Of a DNA stretch of 34,274 nucleotides, positions 1-13,523 are shown piece after piece. The notes below the pieces were generated by a model, which saw nothing but the letters and a program-made list of their open reading frames with translations, searched no databases and had not been told where the DNA came from. The DNA comes from Cyclospora cayetanensis (lineage: Eukaryota > Apicomplexa > Conoidasida > Eucoccidiorida > Eimeriidae), in assembly GCF_002999335.1 (NCBI RefSeq), contig NW_020312235.1, forward strand, positions 1-34,274. The letters run 5' to 3'. Position 1 is the first letter of the stretch, and each line of letters opens with the position of its first letter. Made by a program: the position numbers and the translations under genes.

Positions 1-590
1 TGCCTGGAGAGTGGCAATAGTGCGGACCTTCTTTCACTGTCCTACACGCAGTTGGTATCGAGGAACAGGTTGGGAACAGTGAAATGACGAGAAGGGGGTT
101 AAAGAAGTAGGTGAACTAAGCTACATTTGCACCTGCATACTGCAATAGCAATATCAACTGAGAACTGGTGGAGGTTCACTTTTAGGTTCGTCAGTTCGTG
201 TCGTTCTTTCTGGAAGAGTAGTGTTAGCTCAATAAAAGCAGGCGCAATGTTGTGCGTGTTTGATCAAGATGCGATGTGCATCTAGCAGTGAACCGGCGGA
301 GTGCCTAGGGGGGGGGGCTAACAAGCTCCTCTCCTCATGCCGAGAATTTAACGGGTGTGGGAAGGGGAAGTCAAGAGTTCTTTTCAGAAGCACTTTCAAA
401 TGAAGCTTTTATTAGATTGTATGAAGCCTGAAGTTCCAGTCTCTTACGGAAACCTTGAATGGAGCGTGATAGTGAGCTCGCCCGCTTGAGGGACGGAAGA
501 AAACAATGAACAAAAAAATCAGATCTAGTCGCTCGTCACATTCGATAAATTCTTTGCAAACACAAAAGAAGCAGGGGCTACTAAAGAGCC
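1..590. other. Gene-free 3' flank of the membrane-protein gene
   Basis: No ATG-initiated reading frame of useful length and no recognisable exon is visible on either strand. The only distinctive element is a run of ten G at 308-317. The stretch lies downstream of the minus-strand gene that stops at 591, so it should hold that gene's 3' untranslated region. I see no RNA gene here. Confidence 0.4.
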
Positions 591-1691
591 CTAGTGGCTG
601 CTAAGTGGGGGCGGTTGCAGAGGAACCCCAGCAAGTGGCGCTAGTGGACAATCCGCTAGCTGAACGGAAAGATGTGTGCACTCATGGCAAATGGTAGCGG
701 TGGCAAGAGGTGCGTCAGAAGGGTCGTTAACATGTAAGAACACAGAATTGGCATCGCCATCAGCAAGACCGGGGGCACAATCAGCGTCAGGCACACAGGA
801 GGGAACATGCAAAGATACGGAAGAAGCAACAACTTCATCGGCACCGTTACACATGATGCCACGGGGCGAAGGGGAAAGGGCTGAGGCGGAACCACCAGCG
901 TCTACCGAGTAAGCGTCGCAGGCGAGGCCTCCGAAATGCTCCATGAGGAGGGAAGGGGAAGTCTGATGGTCCGCGTTAGTGAAGGCTTCACAGATTGCAG
1001 GGGATTCCGTAGCGGGAAATTCAATGGAAGCAGAATAGACCTTCTGTATTTCAGCTGACGGTTCCACAGCCCCTTCATTTACGTCACTCACTTTTCTAGT
1101 AAAGTCTTTACAAAAAGAGTACAACAGGCATCCGAATAAAAGCGAAACGCTGTGGAAAATCGCGAAAGCCGCCTCCCCGCTCCAGGATGCAATAACAGAC
1201 ATGCATGGTGTGTTGTCCGCGGTCTCAACTTCGGGTAAAGCGGCACTGAGCTCGAGCGCTGCAGGTGTATGATGAAACGCAGTCCCACAGCAGTCATCGG
1301 TGTCCGTGGCGGGAGCCACCGTCAAGAGACGTCCAGGAAGTGACGCGACGATGGGATCCACGACGATTTGATGTAACACAGGCTCAGAAGGGCTCAGATT
1401 AGCATCCACACACGCTTCGAATGAGACATCAGGCGTTGGCGCCGGAGAGTCCCCAGGGAGCCTAGTTGGAATATCTGTGAGTTCATATGGGGCGCTGGTC
1501 CCGGTAAAGTTTCGGTTAACGCCAATCCACGGGAATAGCTGCTTGCCAGTTACTAGATTGTACAGAGCAGCAAAAGGCCACAGGATACAATGACAAAGCC
1601 GCTCGCCTAGACAGGTGGTGGAAATAAGCGTTATAGCAGTGATAGCAAAAGTGAGTCCTAGCACTGCCCATAGTATCCATCCTAAGACCAT
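591..1691 (-). CDS. Hypothetical protein with two predicted membrane segments
   Basis: Single uninterrupted frame of 366 residues. The start is supported by an ideal translation context: the ATG at 1691 is preceded by GCCGCC and followed by G. Residues about 3-26 form a hydrophobic stretch that could be a signal anchor or cleaved signal, and residues about 174-194 form a second hydrophobic segment ending in a Cys/Lys/Arg border (YSFCKDFTRK). Between and after them the chain is acidic, rich in Pro, Ser and Ala and has scattered cysteines (for example DDCC near 132-135, and C-terminal Cys/His clusters). I recognise no family. The C-terminal tail ends in a Pro/Leu-rich segment. It is divergent from RPS18, with about 760 bases between starts. 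A single long frame in intron-rich surroundings makes it a probable real gene, but there is no homology support; function unknown. Confidence 0.6.
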   Translation of the reverse strand: MVLGWILWAVLGLTFAITAITLISTTCLGERLCHCILWPFAALYNLVTGKQLFPWIGVNRNFTGTSAPYELTDIPTRLPGDSPAPTPDVSFEACVDANLSPSEPVLHQIVVDPIVASLPGRLLTVAPATDTDDCCGTAFHHTPAALELSAALPEVETADNTPCMSVIASWSGEAAFAIFHSVSLLFGCLLYSFCKDFTRKVSDVNEGAVEPSAEIQKVYSASIEFPATESPAICEAFTNADHQTSPSLLMEHFGGLACDAYSVDAGGSASALSPSPRGIMCNGADEVVASSVSLHVPSCVPDADCAPGLADGDANSVFLHVNDPSDAPLATATICHECTHLSVQLADCPLAPLAGVPLQPPPLSSH

Positions 1692-2455
1692 GGCGGCTCG
1701 GCCAGCGAAACGGTTATGGGAACTCTTAGGGCTTAGCGCATCGGGCGTCTTCGCATAACTTCAAAGTTCACACCCAGAAGGCACGCTGGGAGCAGCCTCA
1801 GAATTAGCAGTGTCACGGTCACAAAATGAATCTTTGTCGTTTAAGAGCCTGCATATTTTTTGCAGTTCAGGCCAAATGAGTAGGCAAATTAAGAAAAGTG
1901 GACAAGGGCACACTGAATGAGTCGTGCCGTGACTAGCCGTGGAGAACAGTAGATAATAAAGAAGGATGAGAAGGGCGGTGCCCCCAATTTAGTGTTACAA
2001 GAGCAAATAAGTCAGATCAATCAGAAAGAAAGGGCAGATAAGTTGATCAACAGTGGTACACACAAAAGACCGGGATGTGAAGCAATGAATGTGGACCGCT
2101 CACCCAGCCAGGGGCTCCTTATGATGCCATTTCGTGTAGCATGCATCCTACATGTTCTCTGGCGAATTAGGGAAATATGCATTTCTTCAACCCCAAGCAT
2201 TGTCCCTTCAAAATTCACCAAAACACTTTTATTATTTTATTTTCCCTGCTGCAGTATAATTCAGAGCTACCTGCTTTATTCTAGTTTACAAGCGTACCTG
2301 TGCCGTGCACGTACCTGTGGGGAGCCCCCATGCGGGGAAAGCCCCTACCACGTAGGGGCTCTTGTATTTGCGGTTCCCCTCGAATTCTGTCGTGTCCACC
2401 TCGAAGTTCATTTCTGGTGGGTCTCCCCGCGTGGCGCTGTAACTTGTTCCTGAAA
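1692..2455. promoter_or_regulatory. Divergent intergenic region between membrane-protein gene and RPS18
   Basis: 764 bases separate the two start codons. There is no convincing coding exon; open frames here begin with GTG or other non-ATG codons. The stretch must contain the promoter and 5' leader of RPS18 on one side and the upstream region of the membrane-protein gene on the other. The last 120 bases before RPS18 contain the perfect hairpin listed separately. Confidence 0.45.
2340..2360 (+). promoter_or_regulatory. Perfect hairpin upstream of RPS18
   Basis: AGCCCCTAC at 2340-2348 is followed by a three-base loop (CAC) and its exact reverse complement at 2352-2360. The G/C-rich nine-pair stem sits 96-116 bases before the RPS18 start codon, so it is probably in the 5' leader or core promoter. 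Whether it acts in RNA or is just a chance palindrome cannot be told from sequence. Confidence 0.4.
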
Positions 2456-3665
2456 ATGTCTCTCCGCGCCGCGAACATGACAGACTTCCAGCACATTCTT
2501 CGTGTGCTGAACACCAACGTAGATGGCCGAGAGAAAGTGGTGATTGCCCTCACCGCCATCCGCGGCATTGGACGGCGTATCAGTTCTCTCATCTGCAAGA
2601 AGGCAGACATCGACACCGACAAGAGGGCTGGTGAACTTACAGCTCACGAAATCAGCAAGGTATTGGCTGCTGCTCCCCGCTTCCACGAGTCCCCAACCTT
2701 CGGTTCTCTCTGTGTCTGTCTATATCGATCATATTATATAATTATTGCCCCATACTCGTTCTCTTACATCTCTGTAGTTTCCTATGGCTCGGCTCCAGCT
2801 CCACCTTGAGGGGCCCTTGGGACCTGGGCATAATTGCCTTAGGCTGAAACCGCTTGAACGGGTGGCTTCCCCATAGCGGTGTTACCTTTCCCCAGCTGCT
2901 GCTAGCTTCTGTTCGGTCTGTAACTGTTGCTGGCCTCTCCATGTCACCATATGCCTTTAGAGGGTACTATTATTTTGTGCCTTTTATGTGAGTCGCTGTG
3001 GAATACGGGCTTTCTTGCACCACTTTTTTTGCAACATTTTTTTTCGGAGAGTTTCCCCATAGGCTGTTTGTGCCGATTGTGTAATCTTGGCAGCGGTAAA
3101 CTTGGAATCTGTGCAGTTGTTTGTCGGAGCGCTGCTTTTGGAGAGTGCGTGTGCCTAGATGCGGGTAATTTAGCATCTCGGTGTGTGCGGCGTGAAGCTG
3201 CGGATGCACAATTGTATGTTATATGCGAATATGTTCTCCATGTTTCTTGTGGGCCCTGCCATTTACCCCCGCTCTCTAACTGCGCTGGAGTGCATGTTGT
3301 ACGGCCTCCTGCCTTCTTGGGAGATGAAGCTCTGCCATTGGTTGCATTTGTGGTCCTTTAATCATTGAAGGCTCTTTGTTTGTGCGTGTGTTGTGTCTTA
3401 GATCGTTGCTATCGTCGCGAGTCCCACGCAGTTTAGCATTCCTTCCTGGTTTCTCAACAGGCAAAAGGACGTGAAGGACGGCAAGTCGCGCCATGTGTCT
3501 GCCAACAATCTTGACTCTGTTTGGCGTGAGGACTTTGAGCGCCTAAAGAAGATGCGTCTCCACAGGGGGTTGAGGCACTACTGGGGTCTTAAGGTGAGGG
3601 GTCAGCATACCAAGACAACCGGCAGACACGGCAGAACCGTCGGTGTTGCGAAGAAAAAGTCGTAA
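2456..3665 (+). CDS. RPS18: 40S ribosomal protein S18 (uS13 family), two exons
   Basis: Component of the small cytosolic ribosomal subunit head, contacting tRNA and the large subunit through bridge B1. Exon 1 is 2456-2659 (68 residues) and exon 2 is 3402-3665 (87 residues), joined in phase 0, total 155 residues against about 152 in other eukaryotes. Exon 1 carries [18 protein letters not shown] and the helix-hairpin-helix AIRGIGRR, then [12 protein letters not shown]. The intron (742 bases) starts GTATTGG right after ISK and ends in CTTAG; exon 2 continues [20 protein letters not shown], matching the family's [21 protein letters not shown] column by column, and ends with the basic signature [20 protein letters not shown]. 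Start: the MSL start matches the family; an in-frame Met lies eight codons in. Reading straight through the donor gives an unrelated tail, so the intron is certain. Confidence 0.97.
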
Positions 3666-6600
3666 AGATAAAGACTTGCACGGCATACCTGGCGGACGGC
3701 TGGCTGGACTGCTGCTTGGCAGCCTCCTTCGGCGTGTCAGGCACCTCGAGGGGCAGTGGGTGGCTGCTGCCGCTCGATGCTGGGTAGGCCACCCACAAGA
3801 ATTCTTCAGTAGCATGGACCTGATCCTTTGAGCTTTTCTTTCAAATGAAGATGAGGCATAAAGGGGTTAACAGCTTTTTAAAGGGCCGGTAGAGCGTGTG
3901 GGTGTAGAGGTAGGGTAAGCTGTGTCGTTGTAGTAGCCTCTACATATAGGCAAGAGCAACTTGGCTTAGGCTTTCTCCATAAGCCCAATTAGAGAGGAGC
4001 GATGGTTGTTGAGTCAGGGCTTTGCGTTGTTGGTAGAAAGTGGCGTTTTCAAAAACTGCACTTTGAGTGCGAGGGACTCTCTGTCCTAGTATTAGCGAGG
4101 AGTACCCAGGGTGCAGTAGGGGACTTGACTCTCGGGGTACGTTGATAGGCAGGCCTGCATCACATTGCATTCCTTGGTGGGTTCATCCTATGCTGTGCTT
4201 TTCGAAAATGATACAGTACAAGTGTACACAATTGTGTGGCGTGGATAGGGCTAACCGCGTTAACTACGGAGAACATATTATCAGTATACGAGTGTACGTG
4301 CGTACGCAAGCAAATATTAATGCACGTGCCCTTCAGCGCGTTTTATGGAGGTTCTTCCCATTAGGGCGTTGTCGGTGTCTATCGCACTATCTCTGCATGC
4401 AAATAAGTACACCCCCTGGGTTCATCAGCTAGTGGTAGCGATAAACGAGGTCCAACCCACATTTTTGCGCCTCTCGGCACGCAAACTGGTCTATTTCCTT
4501 TTGATTCTTCCTTAAAGCGGGCCTTGTGAGAGAAGGAACGGATGACCCCCGCCGTCTATTTGCTGTCGTTGATCCCGTCGCGAAAAAGTGGCATACCGAT
4601 GCGCAGTTGAAGAATGAGTATCGAAAATATAGGAAAATGAGCAGATACATGGGTTCTAACAAGAAGGTGCAGAGACAATGGAGGGCTGGTAGTTTTAGGT
4701 GAGCGAGAAAGAATTTCATTAACAAAGTGATTCCTTCGCTGAGATATGCTTGTTACACAGAGTGAGGCTTTCAGTTTCTTGTCATGACGTCTTGAGCGGT
4801 ACGGAGAGGTACAAGTTGCCTTTTCGAGACACCACGGTTCAGGCGTAGATAACATAGGTTCTACCGGCCAGCAAAATTTTCAGTCAAGCAGTTTGCTTCT
4901 TGCGAAAGCAGGTAAGGGGGAGTAAAAATATAGTACTGAAGTTCTTATTGTATAGGGTTAATGTACTCCTGTCACCATGGGCTTGCCAGAGGTGTCGGCC
5001 GTGTGTTGCACAGATAAGTAATCACGTACAAGCTGTAACTGCTGCTCACCTCCCAAAGCCATTGTATTCATGCGTTTTCTGCATCTGCCTCCCTTGGATT
5101 CATGGGAAAAGTAGATGTCAATGGCGTGGAGTTGCACCCATTTGGATCCTCTAGAGCTTCTGTATTAGATATCAGCTGTGGTTGTCGCTAAGGGTTAGCG
5201 CGCGTTTGCTTCCGTAGAGGTCGTTGCTTGTATTAGCATTGTGGTCTTAACATCTCCCCTCCGCAGTGTGCACACCAATGCATGTCATGTCAACGGAGAG
5301 AATCCCGAAATTCGGCCGAGTGCAGATCTAGCAGAAACGCGAATACCGCCCAGGAACTCAGCAATTATTTACAAACGTACACCGCCAAGAATGTGGAGCC
5401 CCTTCACACACATGTATATATCTACACATAGGACTAAATATACTTGCATGTTGGCGTACAGCTGCACTGGCGTTCCGGTGCATGCATCACGCGTGAAAAG
5501 AGTTGCGCATATATGGATGTAGTTTTTGTGTTGAATAAGGTAGCACTGTGGATGCCACATAGGTTACGGCCATTCGGCAACACTGCGACTTGCAGCACAT
5601 CAGCAACAATTAATGCATTAACATCCAGAGGAACATGACAACTGAATCAGCCGAGTTGCCTGTACAATTACATGGATCGCCAAGGCATGAGCTTAGTTTG
5701 TGGTGTCTGTTATTTGTTTTACACATGGAATAGTGCGTTGCCAAGCTTGCGACGAACCCCGTGAGCAGCAGACTGCACAATTTATCAAAGAGGCATGCAC
5801 CTCTCAGAGACTGCGACACAATAGCAGCAATCATATGCGTGCAAATGCAGCTAACGTCACCGTTGACGGAGCTGCTGCTCTTGCTGCTGTCATTGATATT
5901 GGGAGGGGGCAGGGGCAACAAGAGCAAGGGGTATGGTGCAAGCGTGGATGCTGTTTTGTTGCGATCGAGCGAGGTGCTAGATGCAGACACAGCCTCTCTG
6001 AAGTAGCAGACCGCAAAGTCACTTTGGTTGCGCTCCATTTCGCTGCACAAAATAATCCGAGCAGCAGCCAGAAGTATCTATGAGAGACAATAGAGGGGTA
6101 TGCGGTACCAGGATGCGGTATCTCAGTTTTTTGTGGAAGCATGTGATAGTGAAGAGAACAAAGCTTGGGAGAGTTGGATATACAGTGGCAGAGATGAGAG
6201 AATTGAATTTCGCGCGTGTGTTACGTACACCGAAGCAACATTAGATGTGGGGGCACAGTGTGTGGCAGAAAGTAAGAAAACAACTGTACAAATAGGAAAA
6301 AGCAATACAGGCAGAAGGCATCTTACTTGCTGTGGTCGGCTCGGCATGCAATTGAACATAGAGGTCCATTTCCAACTGATCACCTGTCCGCTCCCAGTGA
6401 CACAGAAGAACTCTAAAACTTAAGTGCACGAACGAGGCTCCCAAAGGGCTCACTCACGGGGCCTAAGGGCGAGCAGTGGTTATTGCATGACGCTACATCA
6501 TAGATGCGTTGTGACAATCGTCTGCAAGGCAAGTGACGAGAAGATTAGGCACTGTAGAGCAGCTGCAGAAGGCATAGAGCCCCTCGTGGGTCGGCAAAGG

Positions 6601-7575
6601 AATGAGGCTGGAAGAGTGGCAAAGGCACCGCATTCCTTCCCTCGGACAGAAACTGGTATTGCAGAAATAAGGAGAAAGCGGACTACATAAAATCAAGTAA
6701 ATGAGTATCCGAGGCACAGAAATGCCAGAAGAAGCCCCCCAGATGTGCGCCATATGGGTAGGCAGCGAGGAGGATACCTGGAGACAGAAAACGGGGGATA
6801 GGGGCGGCTAAGCTTCTATTAGAGTGCACCGCTACCTACGAAGGGTGCTATTGATTTCTCATCTGTAACACAGTGCAGGCATTTTTTCGTGTCTTTAGAC
6901 AAACAGAGGGGAACCCATCCGACGAAATGATGGCGAAATGCTTGTTTTTCTCTATTGCCAAAGTCTTGCTTTTCCCACTACCGCATTTCAATATTGTCTC
7001 GGCAGGTTCTCCGTGAAAAACGCCTTGAAGAGCACATCGATCCTCTCAAGACACTTCGAATTGTTCGATTTGTGCTTTCATAGGCGTCCGAGCAGCTGTT
7101 CACGTACCCACTAGTCAATCAAAGTATTGTAGCGACCGTCCGGTCGCTGCCGTCTGGTACGAAGTGTGAGCTTCGCGCTTAAAATCATATCTGGAACTTG
7201 GAAAATTAAAACACAGAGTGCTCCAACTGTGCTTGTCATTTTTTCGAGCTACTAGGGTTGTCTACAATCTATGCCCATGGTCTAAGGTTTTAAAGTTACG
7301 CCGTTGCCCCGAAAGCTACAGCAAGGTACAGCGGGTAAGGGTTTCTTTAGGGAAAGTCCCTATCAGAGACCTAACCCCCTTTAACCCACAACAAGCATCC
7401 TTGATTGAGGAAAAATGGCAGCCCCTCAGGGACTCCAACATTGGGAATGTTCTCCAGTTCAGGGCTGTATGTGTCTGTATGCCTGGGTATGTTTCTTCCC
7501 TCCTTAAAAGGGCCAGCTTTCCGCAGTTGTGCTGGTCCTCTCTAAAACCCTGGCACGTGGAGTAGACCTTGCGGT
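3666..7575. other. 3.9 kb without a recognisable gene
   Basis: Numerous short frames occur on both strands but none has a recognised motif, a long ATG frame or a convincing chain of exons. Base composition is less CAG-biased than in the gene-rich parts, with AT-rich, TATA/CACA-like tracts around 5400-5460 and no long tandem repeat. One plausible-looking plus-strand segment at 7006-7083 (after a CGGCAG acceptor, ending in TAG) and an open frame at 7218-7565 are mentioned under rejected items. The right part must contain the 3' untranslated region of RPN11, which ends at 7576 on the minus strand. Confidence 0.35.
7131..7148. repeat. Short perfect inverted repeat
   Basis: AGCGACCG at 7131-7138 is separated by two bases (TC) from its exact reverse complement CGGTCGCT at 7141-7148. 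As RNA this would fold with a four-base loop and a seven-pair stem. It lies 430 bases beyond the RPN11 stop codon on the minus strand; role unknown. Confidence 0.35.
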
Positions 7576-9957
<2,382 letters not shown>

Positions 9958-10322
9958 CTTTTCGACCGTAACTAAAGGGGGCGTGCACGTGCACAAGAGG
10001 AATTCCGTCGAAATGCAGACACGCACAGGTTGTGGACTTGATCTCCAAGGCTCGAGAGTTAATCACGAGATGCTGCAGCAGCAGCGAGAGGGATTCCACC
10101 AGCAGCAGTGTAACAGCACCTGCTGCGGCATACAGCTCGAGTCGCTAGCAGGTAGCAGGGAGAAATAGAAAGCAACACGCCGGAAGATGCTGCTGCTGTG
10201 CGTGCACGCAGCTTACTGCAGCATCAGCAGGGGGCAAGAGGGTGTAAGGCCAAGCACGATTCTAGGCAAATAAACGCGGAAAACTTCAAGAAAGTAGAAA
10301 GACGTGAACTTTCGTCGCAACC
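9958..10322. promoter_or_regulatory. Putative bidirectional promoter region
   Basis: 365 bases lie between the RPN11 start (minus) and the ATG at 10323 (plus). It contains short CAG clusters (for example 10075-10090 and 10186-10232) but no repeat long enough to call. No known promoter motif is identified; the assignment rests only on head-to-head gene orientation. Confidence 0.35.
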
Positions 10323-10612
10323 ATGGGGTGGCAATTGATGAAGAAGCTTCTGTGGCATGCGGTTGTGTCTGCGGTTGTCGGTGGCGGCATCACTCTGGCA
10401 TATCTGCAGCAGACATATATTTGGGCTTTATCGAATGTATTTATTCTTTTTAAATTCCTGGGAACTCTCCTGTTTGCTCCAGTTGTGCAATCGGTGAGGC
10501 AATGTCCCGCCGAAGCGGCCCACTCTCCAGTTTCCACTGCCAATCTCCTCCTACCACATTATTTGGTCACTTTAGAGTACTAAAGTCTTCCCTGATTCAG
10601 TTGCAACCGTAG
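10323..10612 (+). CDS. Possible small membrane protein, two exons
   Basis: ATG at 10323 has a good context (GCAACCATGG). Exon 1 (10323-10493) encodes 57 residues with two hydrophobic helices, about 9-28 (containing VVSAVVGGGITLAYL) and 36-56. At the end of this hydrophobic part there is a GTGAGG donor; splicing to CTGATTCAG at 10591-10600 adds Leu-Gln-Pro and a stop, giving 60 residues. Unspliced, the frame runs to 10583 and gives 86 residues with a tail lacking obvious structure. Lys7-Lys8 precede the first helix, compatible with a small mitochondrial inner-membrane or secretory-pathway subunit, but I recognise no family. The acceptor is inferred only from phase and position. Confidence 0.4.
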
Positions 10613-10799
10613 GTGCCCTGCTGTGAGATGCCGCGTATACTGCCATGCATCATGAGTCGCAGCTCATGATGCTGCTGAGGATAAAGCTTGTGGAGAGGCT
10701 GCAAAGCCAGCTGTAGCATCCGCTGCGACATAGCAGCAACAGTACGGTTCGCAGCAAAGTCAGCTGCGGCCGCGAGTTTTCACGGCCCGTGCATGTACA

Positions 10800-13126
10800 A
10801 TGCTCTGCCCGTCGTTCCGTCCAGGGAGATGGTTACGAGTTGGGGATGCATTTTTTCCACTGCGTTGCCGCAACGGCGGTCGGGGCTGTACAGCAATAGC
10901 AACAGCTACAGGAAGTGCCCACCTTTCGCCAGCTGACAACGCCCCTGGCTGCTACCCTTCGTGCGCCTCGCTTCGCGGAGTAGCCAACTGCACGCGAACG
11001 AGGGCCACCCCAGCAGCAGCTGCTGCTGCAGGAGAGCCCCTGCGGCAGGCAACTGAATCTGGCATCTTCGGCAGCAGCAGAAGCACCACTGGCATCGCCG
11101 GCGACAGCAGTAGGAGACTTAGGCAGTGTAAATGCCCAGGGCCTCCCGAGGGCGCGACTCTAGGAGAGGAGCTTTGCAGCACAATGGAACGCCTGCTGCA
11201 GCAGCGGCAAGCAAGGCCGGCTGAGGACGCTCTTGAATTGAAAGAGTGGGAAACTCTGTGGCTTTCGTGCATGCGACTGCTGCGGCGGCTGCTCCTGCGG
11301 CAACGCGAGTTGCTGGAACTGCAACGCCCAGGCAAGGGGCCTTCGCAGCAGCGGCAGGTCATGTGTGGGGCAGTTCTTGCTCGGATGTTGCGTTTGCTGG
11401 TCAAGTCGGGGCGTCCTGTACATTCTCCAGGCATGCTGAATGCAGCGCGAGCAGCACTTACTGCATTTCCTCCGCCTCCTGCGAGCTGCTGCACTGTGGC
11501 CGACCTCGTGAGGGGCTGCCGTGCTTTGCAGTCTCTGGGTGCTTTGAATAGACGCCAGCTGCTGCGGATTTTGGAGCAACAGCAGCACCAGATGCTGCAA
11601 CGCGTGCAGCAGCCGCATCAACAGCAGCATGAGACAGCAGCGGCAGCATATGTTGAGCCCCTCAAAGCGGAGGATGCGGTGGCTTTGCTTGTACTACTAG
11701 CAGGAGCAGGGCTACGTCATGAACAGTTGCTGAAGGCTGCCTGCGACTGCTTGCTAGAACACTGCAGGAGGAGCGACATCCAATGTGGCGACAGCACCCA
11801 TCAAAACTCCCAAGCCATGCGCCCTAAGCACCTCGCGGTGAGAGTCATTCTTGTGGATGCAACAGAGTAGGAGGCCCCTGCTCGCCTATCAAGCCACCAA
11901 TTATGCTTTTAGAACTTCGGGTTTGTGGTGTTCAGGCCTCGTCGTTTGCCCTTTGCAAGTTGGCCTTTTCGCACCCCTTCCTCGACCACCTCTTCACTGA
12001 GGCGATCCCCCGCCAACTGCAGCAGCAGCAACAACTGCAGCAGCAGCAACAACTGCAGCAGCACCACCACCAGCAGCAACTGGGGCCTCGAGAGTGTGTC
12101 AACGTCTGCTACGCGCTTTGCGCCTCCTGTGTGACGGAGACACCGCTGTCTCCGCTGCAGCTACAGCAGCGCAGCAGGTTACTAGAGCAGCTGCTGCTGC
12201 TGCTGCAGAAACAGCAGGAAGAATTTGCTTCCTTGGGGCTTCGGGCCTTGCGGCAGCTGCAGATAGTGCATCTCTTTCTGACAGCCCCGCCGCCGCAGCA
12301 GCGAGACAGCAACAACAGCGGCAACAGCAGCAGCACATCGCTGCAGCACCAATTTCCGCTTCAGGACACGGTGCAGGTGATCCTTTCCCCAGTGCAACAG
12401 CAGCAGCTGACGGTAGATCCAACGGCAGTTGAGTGGCTGGTGGATGCTGTCGGTGTTCTGCGGTTGCCGCATGCCGTTAGAGTTTCAAAGGCCCAGAGAC
12501 GGGCAGTACAGCGGCTCCTGCTGGCCGACAGAAGCAGCAGAGAGGCGCTGTTTCTTGTCAAGACGTCTGGTGTCTTTCCAGCATCAGCAGAGACAGTCAC
12601 CCTTCCAGGAGCAGCCCTAGCAGCAGCTCCAGCTGTTGGGGCCTCAGCAGCAACAGTGCGAGCAGCGGCAGCAGCAGCCGCTGCTGAAGGGTCGACAGAA
12701 GTGACCTTGTGTGGCAGCCAAGCGCATCTGGAATTTGCCCTGGGCCCTTATGTACTGGACGTTGCATTTCCCGAGGAGAAGGTAGGCATTGAGATAGATG
12801 GAGAGAGTCACTGTTTCTTAAGGTCGAAATCCGAATTACAAGACCTTAAGTTCTCTAATGGAACAGCACATCAGATTCATCGGTGCACTCCAAAAACCTT
12901 GCTGAAGCAACGGGTCCTGCTGCAACACGGCTGGGTGCTTCTGCAGCTGCAGAAGCAGCACTGGAAGCAAACACAACTAGAGCATATCCTGCCGCTATTG
13001 CGGCAAGTATTGACAATGCGGCAAGCCCAGAAACAAATGCGAACGCAACAGCAGCGCGCTACTGTCGCCACAGATGCTGTCGAGGCAGGCAGCCCGAGTT
13101 GCAGCAAAGCCGCTAGAACAGACTAG
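10800..13126 (+). CDS. RAP-domain protein, probably organellar RNA-binding
   Basis: RAP proteins are RNA-binding factors for mitochondrial or plastid transcripts, numerous in Apicomplexa. Exon 1 is 10800-11837 and exon 2 is 11936-13126, joined through a 98-base intron (GTGAGAG...TTCAG) in phase 0 so that KHLA meets ASSFALCKLAFSHP, the helical-repeat pattern usual in this family; total about 742 residues. The RAP domain is at about 612-690: LDVAFPEEKVGIEIDGESH, then about 30 residues on, TLLKQRVLLQHGWVLLQL, with the typical restriction-endonuclease-like IEIDG strand and the KR..L...GW block. The N-terminal about 60 residues are Arg-rich and nearly lack acidic residues, suiting a mitochondrial targeting peptide. 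Gln runs (12014-12067 and others) and Ala runs sit in loops between helices. The start at 10800 is the first ATG of the open frame but an upstream exon cannot be excluded. Confidence 0.82.
12014..12067 (+). repeat. 18-base tandem repeat coding for Gln/Leu
   Basis: The unit CAACTGCAGCAGCAGCAA begins at 12014, 12032 and 12050 (the third copy diverges near its end). Within the RAP gene it encodes Gln-Leu-Gln-Gln-Gln-Gln. It is a clear in-frame expansion, so neighbouring alleles may differ in copy number. Confidence 0.8.
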
Positions 13127-13523
13127 TGCTGCAATGGGCATATTCTTTTCTTTGTACTTGTGGCAGGGTCGAATAAACAAGTCCCCCTTAACGAGAGAAT
13201 ACCATTTGGCGTCAGTTCACCCGCAGCATCTCCTTGAGGCATGTCCTGGCACGCCAGCAACAGCAGATTCCCTAGGATGGACTTCCCGCATGCGCTACTG
13301 CAGCCTCCGCAACTGGACCTGCTCTTGGAGGGCTCGAGTGCACATTGGCCCAAGTGTGTTGCTCACTGGCTTTAGAGCAGCCCTATTTGCACATAGAGCT
13401 GCTGCCAAAAATACAAGTAGTTGCTGCCTCGCTGCTGTGGTTGCTGCGGTTCTTAGGAAACTAATAAAGGACAAGTTACGGTTTAGAGCACTGTTATAGC
13501 AGCTTTCACTGCTTTGCTGTACC

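Noticed and set aside
7218..7565. 115-residue plus-strand frame tail-to-tail with RPN11
   Set aside because: It begins with GTG, has no motif and probably overlaps RPN11 3' sequence.
12099..12472. Minus-strand frames with Cys and Ala runs inside the RAP gene
   Set aside because: They are antisense readings of CAG tracts; the plus strand carries a clear RAP-domain protein.
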